Positions 1 through 6,215 of a DNA stretch of 7,450 nucleotides are shown here, one piece after another (position 1 is the stretch's first letter; each line of letters begins with the position of its first letter). The notes beneath the pieces were generated by a model. It was not told where the DNA came from. It searched no databases and was given only the letters and a program-made list of their open reading frames with translations. The translations under genes and the position numbers were made by a program. The DNA is from Muribaculaceae bacterium (lineage in GTDB: Bacteria; Bacteroidota; Bacteroidia; Bacteroidales; Muribaculaceae): contig JAIDBM010000197.1 in assembly GCA_029056365.1 (NCBI GenBank), positions 1 to 7,450 of the forward strand, read 5' to 3'.

Positions 1-141
1 AACGACTATCCCGAATATGCCGCCAACCCCTACTTCGACGCAGACCCCAACGATCCTGCGGCATCGAACTACAACGACGGCACTCAGCGCGACATCCGCA
101 AGTATCTTGAACGCGCCAAGGCTCTTGCAGCCGGCAAGTAA
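1..141 (+). CDS. C-terminal end of an unrecognised protein (5' truncated by window)
   Basis: The first reading frame is open from base 1 to a TAA at 139-141 and gives 46 residues, NDYPEYAANPYF... to ...ALAAGK. It is real coding sequence by position: a strong rho-independent terminator in the same orientation starts 25 bases after the stop. The tail is rich in Asp, Asn, Ala and Tyr, then ends in a basic, helix-prone stretch (residues 30-46, RDIRKYLERAKALAAGK). No transmembrane segment, Cys/His cluster or family motif is visible in this fragment, and I do not recognise the family. It converges on the suf operon and is probably unrelated to it. Confidence is for its being a gene end, not for any function. 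Confidence 0.65.
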   Translation, partial: NDYPEYAANPYFDADPNDPAASNYNDGTQRDIRKYLERAKALAAGK

Positions 142-166
142 GCTGCCCTTGTCCATTCATCGCACA

Positions 167-200
167 GCGGGCGTCCCTCTCCGGGGCGCCCGCATTTTTT
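167..200 (+). terminator. Rho-independent terminator of the gene ending at 141
   Basis: An 11-bp stem pairs 167-177 (GCGGGCGTCCC) with 183-193 (GGGGCGCCCGC). It has one T-G wobble (174/186) and a 5-base loop at 178-182. It is followed by A and then six T (195-200). On the minus strand no T-run follows the stem, so it should act only on plus-strand transcription, 25 bases after the stop codon. Confidence 0.9.
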
Positions 201-207
201 CAATCCC

Positions 208-232
208 GGAGTGGAGGCATCCCTGCCTCCAC
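208..232 (+). repeat. REP-like palindromic repeat, copy 1
   Basis: GGAG (208-211) leads into a perfect hairpin: TGGAGGCA (212-219), loop TCCC (220-223), TGCCTCCA (224-231). The last G of GGAG can also pair with C232, making a 9-bp stem. It begins 8 bases after the T-tract of the preceding terminator. The flanking CGGAG (207-211) and the 25-base core are identical to copy 2, which starts 52 bases later. A GGAG or GTAG tetranucleotide 5' of a short hairpin is the known layout of REP elements mobilised by RAYT (IS200-related tyrosine) transposases. Assigning this repeat to that class is inference. Confidence 0.8.
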
Positions 233-259
233 ACTAACAAAGCGAAGAAACAAGGTCTC

Positions 260-284
260 GGAGTGGAGGCATCCCTGCCTCCAC
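260..284 (+). repeat. REP-like palindromic repeat, copy 2 (same orientation as copy 1)
   Basis: GGAG (260-263) is followed by TGGAGGCA (264-271), loop TCCC (272-275) and TGCCTCCA (276-283), with C284 closing a 9-bp stem. The 25-base core is identical to copy 1 and offset by exactly 52 bases, giving a head-to-tail pair separated by 27 bases of unrelated sequence. The sequence just after the hairpin (285 onward, AGTTCAA) resembles the flank of copy 3 (GGTTTAA) but not that of copy 1. Confidence 0.8.
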
Positions 285-366
285 AGTTCAAGGGAGAAAT
301 CGAAGTGCTTATATACATGCCAACGCGCCTGCGCAGGATGACTAACACCGGAATACAGACTCGGAC

Positions 367-392
367 AAAACGTCGGCGAGGGCGCCGACGTT
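367..392 (-). terminator. Probable terminator of the suf operon
   Basis: On the minus strand a perfect 10-bp stem, AACGTCGGCG and CGCCGACGTT (383-392 and 369-378), encloses a 4-base loop (379-382). Four T (370-367) run out of the 3' arm before the sequence turns mixed (GTCC). It lies 41 bases past the stop of the HAD gene, the last gene of the minus-strand operon. The T-tract is short, so termination may be only partial. A plain structural hairpin is the alternative. Confidence 0.65.
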
Positions 393-432
393 ACTCCCAC
401 GTTGACTCCACAGCACCAGGCGTTCCACTCGC

Positions 433-1320
433 TCACATATCGTCTTTAGATTTAAACCGTGGAGGCAGGGATGCCTCCACTCCAGATTCCACCTCCGAAA
501 GAATATACTTCGCCACTGAGTCGAGGGTATTGGGGCCGATGACACGAGTGGCGGCAGCCTTCACTTCCGGCAGAGCATTCTCCACCGCCACACCCTCGTC
601 GGCAACGGCAAGCATGGAGAGGTCGTTGAGATTGTCGCCGAACACCACAAGCCGGTCGGCGCCGACACGCTTCCGAAGACTGCGGATTGCCGCAGCCTTG
701 GAAACTCCCGGAGCAAACACCTCAAGCAGCGCAAGCTCCGGATTGAAAATATCGGGATAATACGATATGGCACATGATGTAGTGGCGGCAAGCCGCCGTC
801 CGGCCGCATAAATTCCATCGCGCGGCCCCATGGCAAAATACAGAATCCGTCGTCCGGACAGACTGTCCGGAGCTGTCTGACCGAGATTAAAATGCTTCAG
901 CGCCAGAGCGCGCCGTTCCTGATAGAAAGCGTCCTCGATATGGTTCAGCCGTGATTCGCCATGAAACACCTGCATCACTCCCCGGCCATCATCGGGCAAG
1001 GTATACACAAACGGACAGATTCCCGCCGCTGCACATTCCCGCTCCACTACAGACTCCAGCCCGCAGGGAATGAAATGCACCTCCTCGTATGATGCCGTGC
1101 GTCGGTTCCACAAGGCCGCGCCGGTCATCACTATGGCCGGAACCGAAGTATAGGTCTCCGCAAGCAGGGGCACCACTGTGGCCGGAGTTCTGGCCGTAGC
1201 CACTGTAATCAGCGCTCCTTGCCGGCTCAGGCGGCTTATAGTTTCGGCAGTAAACTCACTCACACGGCTGTCGGAGCCGAGCAGTGTGCCGTCCATATCG
1301 CTTACAAAAAGTGTGCTCAT
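433..1320 (-). CDS. Cof-type HAD-IIB phosphatase, C-terminus extended by a repeat
   Basis: A 295-residue HAD-superfamily hydrolase of the Cof (IIB, C2 cap) type, a cytosolic Mg-dependent phosphatase whose substrates are usually small phosphorylated metabolites. All four HAD motifs are present: DMDGT at 8-12 (nucleophile Asp8, acid/base Asp10), motif II around Thr42 (ATAR), motif III Lys208 (GVSKAAAI), and motif IV GDNLND at 228-233. The cap domain lies between motifs II and III. The ATG at 1320 overlaps the sufS stop (ATGA, 4 bases). Upstream codons in this frame belong to antisense of sufS, begin with TTG, and lack HAD sequence. The fold should end near residue 278. Residues 280-287 (GVEASLPP) are read from the palindromic repeat at 459-483, and RFKSKDDM follows. 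Substrate unknown. Cof relatives act on sugar phosphates, pyridoxal phosphate or the thiamine precursor HMP-PP. Confidence 0.92.
   Translation of the reverse strand: MSTLFVSDMDGTLLGSDSRVSEFTAETISRLSRQGALITVATARTPATVVPLLAETYTSVPAIVMTGAALWNRRTASYEEVHFIPCGLESVVERECAAAGICPFVYTLPDDGRGVMQVFHGESRLNHIEDAFYQERRALALKHFNLGQTAPDSLSGRRILYFAMGPRDGIYAAGRRLAATTSCAISYYPDIFNPELALLEVFAPGVSKAAAIRSLRKRVGADRLVVFGDNLNDLSMLAVADEGVAVENALPEVKAAATRVIGPNTLDSVAKYILSEVESGVEASLPPRFKSKDDM
459..483 (-). repeat. REP-like palindromic repeat, copy 3, inverted and inside the HAD coding end
   Basis: Read on the minus strand, GGAG (483-480) leads into TGGAGGCA, loop TCCC (471-468) and TGCCTCCA, identical over 25 bases to copies 1 and 2 but inverted. 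It is translated in frame as the HAD protein's residues 280-287 (GVEASLPP). The next bases on the minus strand (GGTTTAA) resemble the AGTTCAA that follows copy 2, so the shared unit may extend about 7 bases past the hairpin. Confidence 0.8.
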
Positions 1321-2531
1321 TGCAGCATGGCCACCGCCCGGCGGAGATAATTCAGATAAGAATCGACCTCGGCCTCGGTGTTGTACATGCCGAACGAGGC
1401 TCTCACACAACCCTCTATTCCAAGCGACTCCATCAGCGGCTGGGCGCAGTGATGGCCTGTGCGGACCGCCACTCCCATCTTGTCGAGCAGCATGCCCAGG
1501 TCATATGGATGAATGTCGCCGACAACAAACGAAATCAGTCCGCACTTGCCCGGGGCGGTTCCGAAAATCCTCATTCCTGGTATTTCCATCATGCCCTCGG
1601 TGGCACGCTGCAGCAGATGTTCTTCCCAACGGGCCACATCCTCGATTCCTACAGATTCCAGATAGTCGATGGCAGTGGTGAATGCGGCGGCATCGACAAA
1701 GTCGGGTGTGCCGGCCTCGAACTTGAAGGGCAGTTCGGCCCATGTGGTGCCGCTGAAGCTTACATGACCTATCATCTCGCCTCCGCCCTGATAGGGAGGC
1801 ATTTTCTCAAGCAGTTCGCGGCGACCGTAAAGTATGCCCACACCGCAGGGGCCGTACATCTTGTGCGACGAGAAAGCATAGAAGTCAACACCGAGGTCGC
1901 GCACATCCACCCTGCAGTGGGCCACAGCCTGCGCACCGTCGACACAGCACACAGCTCCGTGACTGTGAGCCAACGCGGCGATTTCCTTCACCGGATTGAC
2001 AGTGCCGAGCACGTTCGATACATGGCATACGCTAACCAGACGCGTACGGTCGGTGAACAGGCCCCGCAGAGCCTCCATGTCGAGCGAGCCGTCAGGCAGC
2101 ATCGGCACCACCTTGATGCGTATGCCCCGCTGCTGTTCAAGCAATTGCCAGGGCACAATGTTGCTGTGGTGCTCCATCACGGTGAGTATCACCTCATCGC
2201 CCTCATCGAGCAGCTGTCCGTAGCTCGACGCCACAAGATTGAGCGCTTCCGTGGTGCCACGGGTAAAAATCACCTCCTCGCGTCCGCCCGCGTTTATAAA
2301 CCCGCACACTCGCAGGCGGGCATTCTCCATGGCATCGGTCGCCTCCTGCGACAGGCAGTGGACCCCGCGGTGCACGTTGGCCTTCCGCTCGTAGTACATA
2401 TGTTCGATTTCATCGACTACCGCCGCAGGAGTCTGCGAGGTAGCCGTGTTGTCGAAGTATATGAGCGGACGGCCATATATCTTTCTTTGCAGTATGGGAA
2501 AATCCTGCCTTATTTTTTCTACATCGTACAT
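1317..2531 (-). CDS. sufS: SufS cysteine desulfurase (group II)
   Basis: A 404-residue PLP enzyme that converts L-cysteine to L-alanine and holds the sulfur as a persulfide for Fe-S cluster assembly on SufBCD. The sequence aligns with E. coli SufS with a shift of only two residues. PLP-binding Lys224 lies in SSHKMYGP, His121 stacks on the cofactor ring, Asp198 and Gln201 contact PLP (VDGAQAVAH), and catalytic Cys362 lies in RTGHHCAQP with Arg357 beside it. TRGTTEALN at 90-98 is the usual phosphate-binding segment. Length is normal for the family. The ATG at 2531 lies 7 bases after the sufD stop with no clear Shine-Dalgarno site, which is common in this phylum. Its stop overlaps the start of the HAD gene. 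No SufE or SufU partner is encoded nearby, so one should lie elsewhere in the genome. Confidence 0.97.
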   Translation of the reverse strand: MYDVEKIRQDFPILQRKIYGRPLIYFDNTATSQTPAAVVDEIEHMYYERKANVHRGVHCLSQEATDAMENARLRVCGFINAGGREEVIFTRGTTEALNLVASSYGQLLDEGDEVILTVMEHHSNIVPWQLLEQQRGIRIKVVPMLPDGSLDMEALRGLFTDRTRLVSVCHVSNVLGTVNPVKEIAALAHSHGAVCCVDGAQAVAHCRVDVRDLGVDFYAFSSHKMYGPCGVGILYGRRELLEKMPPYQGGGEMIGHVSFSGTTWAELPFKFEAGTPDFVDAAAFTTAIDYLESVGIEDVARWEEHLLQRATEGMMEIPGMRIFGTAPGKCGLISFVVGDIHPYDLGMLLDKMGVAVRTGHHCAQPLMESLGIEGCVRASFGMYNTEAEVDSYLNYLRRAVAMLQ

Positions 2532-2538
2532 AGTATGG

Positions 2539-3900
2539 CTATTTTCTTAGTCCGCAGTCGCCGCATATGGCATCGGAGCCGCAAAGGCGGCGCTCGACAA
2601 GATGGCGCAGACGGTCGCGCAGACCTTCAAGCGAAATCGTATCGATGACATCGGCCATAAATGCCTGCATCAGCATCAGACGCGCCTCGCCTTCGGGTAT
2701 GCCGCGCGAACGCATATAGAACAGCGCGCGCTCGTCGAGCTGGCCCGTTGTTGCGCCGTGGCTGCACTTCACATCATCGCAGTAAATGAGCAGCTGCGGA
2801 CGCGTATGCATCCGTGCACCGGCAGAAGCAAGAAGATTGCGGTTGCTCTGATAGGCTTCGGTTCCTACTGCTCCTTCATCTACCTCTATCAGCCCCTCGA
2901 ACGCACCGGCGGCATAGTCGGAAAGCACATATTTGAACAATTGCTCGCTGTGGCAGTGGCTGCCGTGGTGCCGAACAAGAGTGGAGTTGTCGCTCTTATG
3001 AGAACCTATTCCCGTAACCATTCCAGCCAGACGGGTGTCGCAGCGGTCGCCGTCCACATCAATCACATAGTCGTTGCGAACCACACCTCCCGAGAGAGTT
3101 GTGCCATTTACCGTGAGACGGCTGCGGTGCTGCTGACGGGCGTAAAACCGACTTACACGGGATGTTCCGGCATCCGACTCATCGATTTCATATACATCAA
3201 GCACGGCGTCTTCGCCAACCACGGCCTCTACAACCTGCGAACTCACATACTGGAATCCCTTGTCACGGCTGTGGTCGCACAGAAGCACCCTGGCTTCCGA
3301 ATCAGCTTCCATTACAATAAGCAGTCGCCGTATGGCCAGCATAGGCAGCGGAGCGTTGAATATCGACACAAGCTGCAATGGCTTGTCGAGCTTCACGCCC
3401 CGGTCAACATGCAGCAGCACTCCGTCCTGCAGCAGCAGGGTGTTCAGTGCGGTAGCCGCATCCGAATCGACATCGGCCACTGAGCCGAGACAGCGGTGCA
3501 GTACATCGGGGCAGCGCCGTGCCGCCTCTGTGAAAGTGCACAGAGTGACGCCTTCGGGCAGTTGGGTTTCCAGATTCGCCGTAGGCCTGTAAATATCGTT
3601 GAGTATCACGGCAAGCAGCGTGCTTACCTTAGGCACATCGCAACGGAATGTATCTGCCAGATCCGCCTCGAAGCACACACGCTGCAGATTCACTCCGAAA
3701 TCAGGGGCAAAGATGTCCTCGATCGAGGTGCGTTCGTAACCTTCATCACCTTTACGGGGAAAACGGCCCAGGGCCTCCAGGGCCGCGAGCGCTCCCGGCC
3801 TGAGCCGGCGCACAGCCTCAGGCGAGAATGCGTCGAGAGTTTCACGCTGCGAGCGGTATAGCTCAATGTATTGTCTTAGTGATGTATCTTCCATAATCAT
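2539..3900 (-). CDS. sufD: SufD, Fe-S assembly scaffold subunit
   Basis: A 453-residue SufB/SufD-family protein that pairs with SufB and one SufC in the cytosolic SufBC2D complex, where it is needed for iron entry and cluster formation. A helical N-terminal part (about 1-115) precedes the parallel beta-helix core (about 150-380). The SufC-binding helical end contains the family signature CSHGATTGQLD with His381, which corresponds to E. coli SufD His360. RSRGIPEGEARLMLMQAFMADVI (397-419) is the usual SufD C-terminal helix. The start ATG at 3900 overlaps the sufC stop by 4 bases (ATGA), giving translational coupling. A second ATG at codon 3 (3894) is possible. The last 14 residues carry three cysteines, Cys440, Cys446 and Cys449 (C-x5-C-x2-C), absent from E. 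coli SufD. I believe cysteine-rich tails occur in other Bacteroidales SufD but cannot check. Confidence 0.95.
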   Translation of the reverse strand: MIMEDTSLRQYIELYRSQRETLDAFSPEAVRRLRPGALAALEALGRFPRKGDEGYERTSIEDIFAPDFGVNLQRVCFEADLADTFRCDVPKVSTLLAVILNDIYRPTANLETQLPEGVTLCTFTEAARRCPDVLHRCLGSVADVDSDAATALNTLLLQDGVLLHVDRGVKLDKPLQLVSIFNAPLPMLAIRRLLIVMEADSEARVLLCDHSRDKGFQYVSSQVVEAVVGEDAVLDVYEIDESDAGTSRVSRFYARQQHRSRLTVNGTTLSGGVVRNDYVIDVDGDRCDTRLAGMVTGIGSHKSDNSTLVRHHGSHCHSEQLFKYVLSDYAAGAFEGLIEVDEGAVGTEAYQSNRNLLASAGARMHTRPQLLIYCDDVKCSHGATTGQLDERALFYMRSRGIPEGEARLMLMQAFMADVIDTISLEGLRDRLRHLVERRLCGSDAICGDCGLRK

Positions 3901-4667
3901 TTCTCACCGTCAACCTGTTCCTTGATCCAGTCGTATCCCTTCTCCTCGAGTTCGAGCGCCAGTTCCGGGCCGCCGGAGTAAACGATACGGCCTTTGTACA
4001 GGATATGGACAAAATCAGGCTTTATGTAGTCGAGCAGCCGTTGATAATGGGTTATCACTATTGTGGCGTTGTTGTCCGACTTAAGCTTGTTCACACCCGA
4101 AGCCACAATGCGGAGGGCATCGATGTCGAGTCCTGAATCGGTCTCGTCGAGAATCGAAAGGCGCGGCTCAAGCACGGCCATCTGGAATATCTCGTTGCGT
4201 TTTTTCTCGCCTCCGGAGAAACCTTCGTTTACCGAACGCGATGCCAGCTTGTTGTCGAGTTCGACCACAGCGCGTTTCTGACGCATCAGCTTAAGGAAAT
4301 CGCCGGCCGACAGAGGAGCCTCGTTGAAATATTTGCGCTTGGCATTTACAGCGGCACGCATGAAATTCACCATCGACACGCCCGGAATCTCAACCGGATA
4401 CTGGAACGAGAGAAACAGTCCTTCATGGCTGCGGTCCTCGGGAGCGAGTGCAAGCAGGTCCACACCGTGGAAATCGGCGCTTCCGGCTGTTACCGAGAAT
4501 CGCGGGTCGCCGGCAAGCACGCCCGAGAGGGTGCTTTTGCCAGAGCCGTTCGGGCCCATTATGGCATGCACCTCGCCGGGCCTTATGGTAAGGTTTATGC
4601 CCCTGAGTATTTCCTTGCCTTCTATTCCGGCATGGAGGTCTTTGACCTCCAGAAGTATATCGTTCAT
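3897..4667 (-). CDS. sufC: SufC, Fe-S assembly ATPase
   Basis: A 256-residue ABC-type ATPase that is soluble rather than part of a transporter. Two copies bind SufB and SufD, and ATP-driven dimerisation reshapes the scaffold. All nucleotide-binding motifs are present: Walker A GPNGSGKST at 38-46 (Lys44), Q-loop Gln89 (FLSFQYP), signature SGGEKKRNE at 151-159, Walker B SILDETDSGLD at 171-181 with Asp174 and Glu175, and H-loop His207 (VITHYQR). The FSGGEKKRNEI and SGLDIDAL segments are specific to SufC. Length matches the family. The ATG at 4667 follows a 47-base AT-rich gap after sufB, the only real gap inside the operon. No promoter or Shine-Dalgarno site is evident in it. The stop overlaps the sufD start. 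A perfect 8-bp hairpin lies within codons 6-12. Confidence 0.97.
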   Translation of the reverse strand: MNDILLEVKDLHAGIEGKEILRGINLTIRPGEVHAIMGPNGSGKSTLSGVLAGDPRFSVTAGSADFHGVDLLALAPEDRSHEGLFLSFQYPVEIPGVSMVNFMRAAVNAKRKYFNEAPLSAGDFLKLMRQKRAVVELDNKLASRSVNEGFSGGEKKRNEIFQMAVLEPRLSILDETDSGLDIDALRIVASGVNKLKSDNNATIVITHYQRLLDYIKPDFVHILYKGRIVYSGGPELALELEEKGYDWIKEQVDGEK

Positions 4668-4714
4668 TTGGTGTATGTTTGTATTTTAATAATCGAATGA
4701 ATGTGGCTTCGGAG

Positions 4715-6214
4715 TCATCCTACAGACCCTTCGAGTGTTATGCTCAGCAGTTTCTGGGCCTCGACCGCGAACTCCATAGGCAGTTTGTTCATCACTTCCT
4801 TTGCGTAGCCGTTTACAATCAGCCCTACAGCCTCCTCGGTGGGAATGCCGCGCTGATTGCAATAGAACAGCTGTTCTTCGCTGATTTTCGATGTCGTGGC
4901 TTCGTGTTCCACAATAGCCGTATCGTTCATCACATCGATGTAAGGGAAGGTATGAGCGCCGCAGGTGTCGCTCAACAGCAGAGAGTCGCATTGGGTGTAG
5001 TTGCGTACTCCGCTGGCGTCCGGCGCCACTTTCACCAGACCGCGATATGAATTCTGGCTATGTCCGGCCGAGATGCCTTTCGACACTATTGTCGAGCGGG
5101 TGTTCTTGCCCAGGTGAATCATTTTGGTGCCGGTATCGGCCTGCTGCCGGTTACGGGTCACTGCCACTGAATAGAACTCTCCCACCGAACCGTCGCCGGC
5201 AAGTATGCATCCGGGATATTTCCAGGTTATCGCCGAACCGGTCTCAACCTGAGTCCACGACAGTTTCGCGCCCTCGCCACGGCACAGGCCGCGTTTGGTA
5301 ACGAAGTTATACACGCCTCCGCGTCCGTCGGCATCGCCGGCATACCAGTTCTGCACTGTCGAATATTTCACCTCGGCATGGTCTTCCACTATGATTTCCA
5401 CAATGGCGGCATGAAGCTGGTTTTCATCGCGCTGCGGAGCTGTACAGCCTTCGAGGTAGCTTACATACGACTCGTCGTCGGCCACAATGAGCGTCCGCTC
5501 GAACTGTCCGGTACCGGCCGCGTTGATGCGGAAATACGTGCTCAGCTCCATCGGACAACGCACGCCCTTGGGTATATACACGAATGAACCGTCGGAAAAC
5601 ACCGCCGAATTCAGCGCGGCGAAAAAGTTGTCGCGATAGCTCACCACCTTTCCGAGATATTTGCGCACAAGGTCGGGATAGTCGCGTACGGCCTCGCTGA
5701 GCGAGCAGAATATGACTCCGAGTTCGGCCAGACGTTCGCGATGGGTGGTTTTCACCGACACCGAGTCCATCACCGCATCGACTGCCATGCCGGAGAGGAG
5801 TTTCTGCTCTTCGAGCGGAATTCCAAGCCGGTTGAAAGTGTCGAGCACCGCCGGATCGACCTCGTCAAGACTTTTAGGACCTTCCTTTGCCTTTGGCGCG
5901 GCATAGTAGCTTATGGCCTGGTAGTCGATTTCCGGAATGTCGAGATGTGCCCATTCGGGCATTTTCATTGTCTGCCAGTGGCGGAACGCCTTCAGACGGA
6001 AATCAAGCAGCCACTCGGGTTCGCCTTTTTTCGATGAAATCAGTCGCACGACATCCTCGTTGAGCCCGCGGGCTATGATGTCGCTGTCGACCTCGGTGAC
6101 GAATCCGTACTTATAGTCGGAACTGGTGGCGGAATCGATTATTTCCGAGCTTTCGCTTCTGGCCTCGCCTGCAGTGCCGTCGCCTGCAGTTTTTTTATTT
6201 TCGTTTTGTTTCAT
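4715..6214 (-). CDS. sufB: SufB, Fe-S assembly scaffold subunit
   Basis: A 499-residue SufB, the subunit of the SufBC2D complex that accepts persulfide sulfur and on which the nascent Fe-S cluster forms. Conserved sequence starts at DYKYGF (33-38) and continues through GLNEDVVRLISSKKGEPEWLL. The beta-helix core includes VSYLEGCTAP with Cys257 (E. coli Cys254). The active region has YTQCDS with Cys409 (E. coli Cys405, sulfur acceptor), then VEHEATTSKISEEQLFY with His437 and Glu438 (E. coli Glu434, cluster ligand). The ATG at 6214 is one base after the cvpA stop. The next Met, residue 83, lies inside conserved sequence, so the start must be upstream of the core. This leaves a 32-residue polar, low-complexity N-terminal tail that includes a 15-base in-frame duplication. 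The protein is slightly longer than most SufB because of this tail. Confidence 0.97.
   Translation of the reverse strand: MKQNENKKTAGDGTAGEARSESSEIIDSATSSDYKYGFVTEVDSDIIARGLNEDVVRLISSKKGEPEWLLDFRLKAFRHWQTMKMPEWAHLDIPEIDYQAISYYAAPKAKEGPKSLDEVDPAVLDTFNRLGIPLEEQKLLSGMAVDAVMDSVSVKTTHRERLAELGVIFCSLSEAVRDYPDLVRKYLGKVVSYRDNFFAALNSAVFSDGSFVYIPKGVRCPMELSTYFRINAAGTGQFERTLIVADDESYVSYLEGCTAPQRDENQLHAAIVEIIVEDHAEVKYSTVQNWYAGDADGRGGVYNFVTKRGLCRGEGAKLSWTQVETGSAITWKYPGCILAGDGSVGEFYSVAVTRNRQQADTGTKMIHLGKNTRSTIVSKGISAGHSQNSYRGLVKVAPDASGVRNYTQCDSLLLSDTCGAHTFPYIDVMNDTAIVEHEATTSKISEEQLFYCNQRGIPTEEAVGLIVNGYAKEVMNKLPMEFAVEAQKLLSITLEGSVG
6165..6190. repeat. 15-base tandem duplication in the sufB 5' end
   Basis: TCGCCTGCAGT occurs at 6165-6175 and again at 6180-6190, separated by GCCG, giving a 15-base period over 26 bases. 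Translated on the minus strand it encodes TAGDG followed by TAGEA in the SufB tail. The period is a multiple of three, so the frame is kept. It lies next to a run of seven T (6190-6196, A on the coding strand). Confidence 0.7.
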
Positions 6215-6215
6215 G

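Larger units (their letters stand above)
142..432. other. Noncoding convergent intergenic region, 291 bases
   Basis: This gap separates the plus-strand gene ending at 141 from the minus-strand HAD gene ending at 433. It holds, in order, the plus-strand terminator (167-200), two palindromic repeats (208-232 and 260-284), a 10-base palindrome CCTGCGCAGG (328-337) of unknown meaning, and the minus-strand terminator hairpin (367-392). ORFs crossing it are open in both directions because of the GC-rich palindromes. They have low-complexity sequences, show no domains, and read through terminators, so I do not count them as genes. I see no tRNA or riboswitch here. Confidence 0.8.

Noticed and set aside
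208..284. Two identical repeats with a spacer of about 27 bases, as in a minimal CRISPR array
   Set aside because: There are only two direct copies, the repeat is a near-complete palindrome, a third copy is inverted 170 bases away inside a gene, and no cas genes are present.
328..337. Palindrome CCTGCGCAGG in the intergenic region
   Set aside because: A single 10-base palindrome with no second copy and no position relative to a promoter. It could be chance in GC-rich DNA.
17..760. A 247-codon plus-strand ORF across the left intergenic region
   Set aside because: It reads out of frame with the truncated gene at 1-141, runs through a strong terminator and the repeats, then antisense through the HAD gene. 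Its composition is low-complexity.
1321..1410. Longer HAD protein starting at 1410
   Set aside because: The extra 30 residues are antisense-frame reading of the sufS 3' end, start with TTG, and precede the canonical HAD start MSTLFVSDMDGT.
1284..2648. A 454-codon plus-strand ORF spanning all of sufS
   Set aside because: It is the antisense of a gene with all its catalytic residues intact, its protein has no recognisable domain, and long antisense ORFs are expected in this GC-rich coding sequence. The same applies to 2602-3483.
4668..4714. Possible internal promoter for sufC
   Set aside because: The gap is AT-rich, but I find no TAnnTTTG or paired TTTG element in it on the minus strand.
6190..6196. 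Seven-A run on the sufB coding strand as a phase-variation or frameshift site
   Set aside because: Seven bases is short for phase variation, the frame is intact, and a frameshift would destroy an essential-type gene. There is no stimulatory structure beyond the GC-rich duplication.
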